Positions 59,308-64,000 of a DNA stretch of 64,000 bases are shown here, in pieces. Under the pieces are notes generated by a model. That model was not told the origin of the DNA, made no database searches, and saw only the letters and a program-made list of their open reading frames with translations. This DNA comes from a candidate division KSB1 bacterium (GTDB taxonomy: Bacteria > Zhuqueibacterota > Zhuqueibacteria > Zhuqueibacterales > Zhuqueibacteraceae), in NCBI GenBank assembly GCA_034506175.1, contig JAPDQB010000014.1, positions 1 through 64,000 on the forward strand, in the 5' to 3' direction. The first letter of the stretch is position 1, and each line of letters starts with the position of its first letter. The position numbers and the translations under genes are program-made.

Positions 59308-59462
59308 GGCATGAATTAAAATTCATGCCTCACAGAAGGCATGAATTAAAATTCATGCCTCACAGTCGAAGTCCGCTGAAGCGGACTCGTGATGGAATTG
59401 ATGATTTTTAACGAGTCGGCTGAAGCCGACTCGAGTTATCAGCCATGAAATTCATTTCATGG
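59308..59462. repeat. Right palindrome cluster next to the RAYT gene
   Basis: Two copies of the GGCATGAATT/AA palindrome (59308-59329, 59338-59359), each followed by TCACAG. Then AGTCCGC-TGAA-GCGGACT (59370-59387), a perfect 9-bp stem CGAGTCGGC with a TGAA loop (59412-59433), and CCATGAAA/TTTCATGG with loop TTCA (59443-59462). The order and orientation match the left cluster, so the two form direct repeats about 720 bases apart around the RAYT. Confidence 0.9.
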
Positions 59463-59563
59463 CAAATGTGAGCGTGTGCGAAAAATTGTTGGTTGCCGGC
59501 AAAAGCCACGTTAAAAAATCAAACGTGCGCGTGAAGATGGGCATTTCCTGATTAGCCATGCGC

Positions 59564-60046
59564 TCAAAAATTGTTGAGAATAAAATGGTTCATTTTGCCG
59601 CTCATTTCTTCGCAGCCATACGGGCTGGCGCCATGTGGAAAACAACCCACCGCATTCGTGGCGCCGATCTTGGTTTCATCATAATTGGCGCAATTCGGAT
59701 CGGCCTTGTCACCACCCCATGGATAGCGGCGCTGCGGGTTTTGATTTGACGGCCGGGGTTTGATAGTATGGCGTTCCGCGCCGATTTTGTCAAGAGAAAT
59801 GATGCGCGGCGAAGATAAAATTTTTTCGCCGCCCCGCGCGGCTTTTTCCCATTCGGCTTCCGAGGGCAAGTCGATTTGCATTTTCTCACCCAACCATTTT
59901 TTTTCGCGCCCCATTTCCGTGAGCCAGCGCGTAAACGCCAGCATCTCGTACCACGTGATGCCCACCACCGGATGATTCGACAAATTGAACGACGCACCGA
60001 AATCATATGGTTGTGATCGTGGTTTGTCATCGTTCCACGCTTTCAC
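59564..60046 (-). pseudogene. FGE-sulfatase (SUMF1) domain, 3' part of a broken NACHT fusion, truncated
   Basis: A 160-codon frame continues the upstream gene after a frameshift. [39 protein letters not shown] and [13 protein letters not shown] are hallmarks of the formylglycine-generating-enzyme fold, and GCEEMSG should be followed by NVWEW. Instead, at about 59596, it changes to unrelated [10 protein letters not shown] and a stop. The C-terminal part of the domain (about 80 residues) is therefore lost, with the break some 130 bases from the RAYT palindromes. Confidence 0.8.
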
Positions 60047-62285
60047 TGATTATCTTGCCAAACCTTTGCGGCCTTCGCTTCGGACCAATAGCGTTCGATT
60101 TTGTAGCCGCCGGCTTGCACAAATTCGTTAAACTGCGCGTTGGTCACAGGGTAGCGCGACATCCAGTAATCATAATTCAAATGCGCGTTGCGATGCAACT
60201 CTTTTTCTTCGCCCATCCAAAACGGCCAGGCCGGCACCAGGCAAAACTGCATGGCCGCCGTCGTCATCACTTCGCGCCGCGGGTCGCCCAGTCGCGCCAG
60301 GGTGTTGCCGGCCAGTGCGCGCTCGGCGGCGGGAAAATCGTTTTGCCGGAGAATATGGACAAGCCAGTTTTGCACGAGCGCCTTTTTTTCTTGATTACGT
60401 TCGCTCGCTTGGGTTAATTTGGCGGATTCCACCAAAACCTGGCCGGCCAGATGTGCGCCCCAAATTTCTTTTAAATTTGCCGCGGCTTGCTCCGGCGCGC
60501 GATAGCAGAGACGATCCACCAAAACCCAAACGGCAAAGTCGCCGCCGTGTGAAGCTTTCGCAGCTGCGAGCAGTGTCACTTCGCGCCAACGATTCGGATC
60601 GGTGGTCGCCAACTCCGCCAGCTTTTCCGGAAAATCCTGATCGGTCAAATCCGGGTTTTGGCTCAAGTGCATCAGGCCGGCCACAAGTTTGGTTTCCGGC
60701 ACATCGGCGGTGCCTGCCAATTCCGGCTGCTCGCTGTGCGCCTCGTAAGCCAGGGCGCTCAACAAATCCAGCACTTTTTTGCGGTCGATCTTCAGCCATT
60801 CGGCGAGGCTGGGCTGCGCCACTTGCAACTGTCCGGCAGCGTCGCGCACGATCTTCGGCCTTTCCCACCAGTCCAGCAGCAAATCCACGGTGTCGGCGTA
60901 AAGCTCCTCGCGTTTTTCCGGCAGGCTGCCGCCGCGCCAGGCGTGCAAGCTCGCCATCAGCGTCAAGAGCAAAGGTCGCTCCGCCAGGCCCTGCAAGCGG
61001 TCGCTGTTGAAAATCGCGCGCTTGAGCAGTTCGGCCCGGCCTTGCGCATCGTCCGGATGCAATCCGCGCAGCCCGGCGATGTGAGCGTACCAATGCTCGA
61101 CAAAGCGCCGGATTTGCCCGGGGCTGAACGGCGCCAGCACCGCCTCGCTAAAATTCGGCAGGCGCCAATCCTGCTGCTGATAGGCGTAAGTGCGGCTGGT
61201 CACCAGCAAACGGCAGCGCGGAAAACAGGCGGCAAAATCTTCCACCGCCTGTTTGATTTGCGTGCGGCGCTGCTGCGCTTCCGGCACTTCGTCGAGACCG
61301 TCCAGCAAAAGCAGGCCGCCTGTTTCGCGCAGCTCGTTTTGCAGCGGCTCGGCAAATGCGCTCAAGGCATGAGGGTCCAATTCAGCGGCGATGAAATCGC
61401 ACAGATGTTTGGCGCTGGCTTTTTGCCCGACCGGCGGCAGGCCGCGCGCCGCAAAATCGTGCAAAATAATCCGCACTGGCAGCAGGCTGCCGTGATGCCA
61501 CGGTTGCGGCGTCTCTTTTTCTTCTTTGTCATCTTCCTTGTCTTTTGGCAGCGGCGCGGTGAGCAAGTTGAGATTGGCGGCTGGGCTGCCCAGAGCCTCG
61601 CCGACCAAACAGAGCGCGACGAAATTGACAAAGGTGCTTTTGCCGCTGCCGGGATCGCCCAGCAAGACCAGATGTTGGTGGCGATTCAACTGTTCGAGCG
61701 CGGAAACCCGGCGGCTCTCTTTTTCCAGCCCATCGCCGCGCGCCAAACGCTCGGGCATTTCCGGCGTGAGCGTGAGCAAAGCGGTGTACACCGCATCGAG
61801 ATCGAGGCGCCCGGCGTACGTCGGGTCGCTGGCGGCTTTGGGATCGACGCCGGCAAGCGAGAGGGCGCGGCTGCTCTCGAACAGGCGGTTGAGGTAAGCC
61901 TGGCGCAGCGCTTTCGGATCCGCGGTTGCGGGAGTGCTGATGATTTGTTTCTCAACGTAGGTTCCGGTTTGAATCAGGGTGTTGTGCTGGCCGGCAATAA
62001 TGTTGGCGTTCCGCGCCTCGCCTTCGATCAGCACGCTGCCTGCTTCAGCTTTCTTTTCAATCGAGATTTTTGTTGGCGGCGAGGCAGGAGATTTTTTGTT
62101 GCGGCGCATAAACGCGATGAATCCGGCGGCGCCGGCGATGAGCCAAAGCCCAATTTGAATCGCATTCGCGAGGCCCTGGATCAAATCGGTGTTGGCGCCG
62201 ATAGCGGCGCCAGCCACCAGCGCACAGTGACGCCAGCCGCCACCAGCAACGCCAACACGCTTATCACCGGACCCCAGCGTTTCAT
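60043..62285 (-). pseudogene. NACHT-domain NTPase with frameshifts, fused to FGE domain
   Basis: From ATG 62285 (AAAGGG upstream) the frame encodes MKRWGPVISVLALLVAAG, a signal-like membrane helix. It must shift near 62180 to reach DLIQGLANAIQIGLWLIAGA and the main 700-codon frame. That frame has Walker A LLGDPGSGKSTF, Walker B LLLLDGLDEVPE and a long helical NACHT C-terminal region. It ends by entering an FGE domain (SRYPVTNAQFNEFVQAGGY). A second frameshift near 60046 splits off the rest. Signal-sensing STAND ATPase; membrane-anchored in the intact form. Confidence 0.75.
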
Positions 62286-62408
62286 TATGTGTGCCCTTTC
62301 GTGTTTTTTGTGGAAAATCGTTTGTAGGTGAGAAGATAATCGACGCGGCGCGAAAAGTCAAGCCGGATGAGAAAATAAAAAGGGGGCGAGAAGGGGGAAA
62401 TAGGATAA

Positions 62409-63365
62409 TTAAGCCCGCCGGCGCGGTCGTGGCGCGCGTTTTTTCTTTTTGCTTGTCCGGATCGTTTTCTTTACCGTCACAATCTCGGTTTGCCGTTTCG
62501 CAAAATCCAGCAGGACTTTGGGTTTGAGCTCCAGCAGGATGTCACGGCCAATGAGGGCGAGACGGTTGGGGTTGATTTCGACAAATGGGCTGACGTTCCA
62601 ATTCGAAACACAAAAAACTCGCGCGATCAAATTCCGTGCCTCACCTGAGTTTGATGGCACTTCAACCTGCAACCACTTGGCAACGTAAGCAAAACGTTGG
62701 CTAAGATGCAAGGAGACGATGGGATAGTCTTCGACTTGAGGTTGAATGAGATTGTGATCCGTTAGAAAATCGTAATCGATAAAAGTATTAGACGCGCCAG
62801 TGTCAAAGTCACCGACAATATCGACAACTTTGGCAGCCGATCTTAAAGTTAGCGGGAATGTCGGATAGTAATCTCGGGCTTGATTGGTCGTGGACCATGC
62901 CGCAGTGATTTCTTCAATCGTAATAAACTTGTCATTAACGAAAATGAAGGGAAATTTTCCCGTTCGCCGGCAAATTCTGCGAACTTGCGTTTGCATAGGC
63001 AAATTTTTCAAGCTTTTTCCCGATGCAATCACTCGGCAGTCGACGACAACGATCCACGCGGCTTTTAGCTTTGCAAAGGTTTCTTTCAACCAAAAACGAT
63101 TCTGCTGTTGCAAACGCCACTGCAGCAGGCTGCGCTCCCGGAGACTGAGCTTTTCATATTCTTCCGGCGTCAAATTTTCGCCAACGAAGGGCAAAGGCTC
63201 TTCGATGTCAATGAGAGGCATAGTTGAGCGCCGCTCGGCCTCCGCTGCACGGAAGCGCCGCCGTTTGGCACGGTCAATGATTTTTCGAATTGATTGCAGC
63301 GTTGTCTCATCGAGGTGATTCAAGTCGGCTTTAATATCTTCAATCACGGCCTCGTCGTAACTCAT
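62409..63365 (-). CDS. Retropepsin-like aspartic protease with DUF5678-like domain
   Basis: 318 residues; the ATG 63365 has GGAGG 5 bases upstream. N-terminal helical region, then WIVVVDCRVIASGKSLKNLP, a DUF5678-like segment. The C-terminal domain has DIVGDFDTGASNTFIDYDFL with the catalytic D-T-G triad, and ends with IGRDILLELKPKVLLDF, the flap-end signature of single-domain retropepsins. A Lys/Arg tail follows (SKKKKRAPRPRRRA). Probably dimeric if active. It sits 123 bases from the NACHT gene, on the same strand. Confidence 0.7.
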   Translation of the reverse strand: MSYDEAVIEDIKADLNHLDETTLQSIRKIIDRAKRRRFRAAEAERRSTMPLIDIEEPLPFVGENLTPEEYEKLSLRERSLLQWRLQQQNRFWLKETFAKLKAAWIVVVDCRVIASGKSLKNLPMQTQVRRICRRTGKFPFIFVNDKFITIEEITAAWSTTNQARDYYPTFPLTLRSAAKVVDIVGDFDTGASNTFIDYDFLTDHNLIQPQVEDYPIVSLHLSQRFAYVAKWLQVEVPSNSGEARNLIARVFCVSNWNVSPFVEINPNRLALIGRDILLELKPKVLLDFAKRQTEIVTVKKTIRTSKKKKRAPRPRRRA

Positions 63366-63422
63366 CATCGCCTCCTGAATTAAGGATGAATGCGTTTTTA
63401 AAGATTAAGCGTTCAAAGTCAA

Positions 63423-63450
63423 AAAAGCAAGCGAAAACTTTCTTGCTTTT
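63423..63450. terminator. Predicted bidirectional terminator
   Basis: AAAAGCAAG (63423-63431) pairs with CTTGCTTTT (63442-63450) across a 10-base loop. A runs on the left and T runs on the right suit either direction; there is no gene between the divergent retropepsin-like gene and glgP. Confidence 0.5.
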
Positions 63451-63553
63451 GTGAGCGAAAATTCTTTTTTTAAAATGAGCCTTTCACGGGCGAGTATTAA
63501 TCACTTTAAAGTTGAATCGGTGCAAAAAAGCAAAAATTTTATAGAGGAAAAGA

Positions 63554-64000
63554 ATGTTTGTTACGGCGGTTGAGTATCCCATTCGTTGTCCCCAACCGTT
63601 TCAGCGCCTGCCGGAGCTGGCGTATAATTTATGGTGGAGCTGGCAGGCGGAGGCGCAAGCTTTGTTTGAATACATCGACGCAACGCATTGGCGCCGGCAT
63701 CGCAATCCGGTCAAATTGCTGCACGAACGCGGCGCCGCCTTGCGAAAATTGGCGCGCGACGTGCATTTTCTCGCGATGTATGATGACGTCATGCGCGTTT
63801 TCGACGGCTATATGAATGAGCCGGACACGTGGCATGCCCGCATGTATCCTCGTTATCAAAAATCTCCCGTGGCTTATTTTTGCGCCGAATTTGGTTTTCA
63901 TGAATGCTTGCCGATTTATTGCGGCGGCTTGGGAGTTTTAGCCGGCGATCACACCAAATCCGCCAGCGATCTGGGTGTGCCATTCGTCGGCGTCGGTTTG
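63554..64000 (+). CDS. glgP: Alpha-glucan (glycogen) phosphorylase, partial
   Basis: The first 149 codons of a gene that runs off the window edge. MFVTAVEYPIRCPQPFQRLP, LAYNLWWSWQAEAQALFEYI (the DUF3417 N-terminal domain) and VAYFCAEFGFHECLPIYCGG then LGVLAGDHTKSASDLGVPFV are diagnostic of the GT35 alpha-glucan phosphorylase of this bacterial type. GAGGA lies 5 bases before the ATG. It releases glucose 1-phosphate from glycogen or maltodextrin. Confidence 0.93.
   Translation, partial: MFVTAVEYPIRCPQPFQRLPELAYNLWWSWQAEAQALFEYIDATHWRRHRNPVKLLHERGAALRKLARDVHFLAMYDDVMRVFDGYMNEPDTWHARMYPRYQKSPVAYFCAEFGFHECLPIYCGGLGVLAGDHTKSASDLGVPFVGVGL

Noticed and set aside
59564..62361. Diversity-generating retroelement
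   Set aside because: An FGE-type domain is present, but there is no reverse transcriptase, no template repeat and the candidate variable end is missing; only noted as context.

Overview
The window is a bacterial chromosome segment of moderately high GC. It looks Gram-negative: it encodes a predicted outer-membrane beta-barrel protein, a lipoprotein, TatC and System I cytochrome c maturation. The gene set (DUF3810 and DUF2203 proteins, a PorV/FadL-like barrel, a zinc-type S14) and the abundant palindromic intergenic repeats fit an FCB-group lineage such as KSB1 or Calditrichota. That placement is inference; no 16S gene is present.

Region 1 (180-26734) is one long information-processing block: rpoC, rpsL-rpsG-fusA-tuf, then the S10, spc and alpha operons from rpsJ to rplQ, with secY, adk, map, infA, rpmJ and rpoA in the usual order. 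All genes are on the plus strand and intact. Unusually for this locus, several gaps (rplC-rplD, rpsC-rplP, rpmC-rpsQ, rplN-rplX, rpsE-rpmD) hold dispersed palindromic elements. L5 and L18 carry charged N-terminal extensions. A terminator with an overlapping promoter closes the block at 26766-26858.

Region 2 (27034-41562, plus strand) is mixed housekeeping. hutU and hutI (histidine degradation) are separated by a decayed PIN-toxin locus. Then come a DNRLRE lipoprotein, an outer-membrane barrel and a TPR protein, glyA-nrdR-tatC-dcd, a PHP phosphoesterase, a metallo-beta-lactamase-fold hydrolase, a frameshifted antitoxin-like gene, an HD-domain protein and a Uma2 nuclease-like protein.

Region 3 (41724-56470) starts on the minus strand with a DUF433/DUF5615 toxin-antitoxin pair and a beta-CASP metallo-hydrolase. 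It then turns to the plus strand: a glutaryl-CoA dehydrogenase-like enzyme, a DUF2203 protein, a membrane protein, a Cys-rich hypothetical protein, RNase Y, ccmE (Cys-type haem ligand) and ccmF separated by a DUF4258 remnant, adenosine deaminase, an ECF sigma factor followed by two different anti-sigma proteins, and a DUF3810 protein.

Region 4 (56463-64000) has, on the minus strand, a VapC/antitoxin pair, thrC, a REP-associated tyrosine transposase (RAYT) flanked on both sides by the same ordered set of palindromes, a decayed NACHT-formylglycine-generating-enzyme fusion and a retropepsin-like protein. It ends on the plus strand with the start of an alpha-glucan phosphorylase.

Two themes stand out. 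First, a RAYT with ordered flanking palindromes, and TGAA-loop palindromes also present inside the ribosomal-protein operon. Second, single-base frameshifts are confined to accessory genes (PIN toxin, antitoxin, NACHT-FGE, possibly Uma2), while the whole translation block is free of them. No tRNA, rRNA or CRISPR array was recognised.
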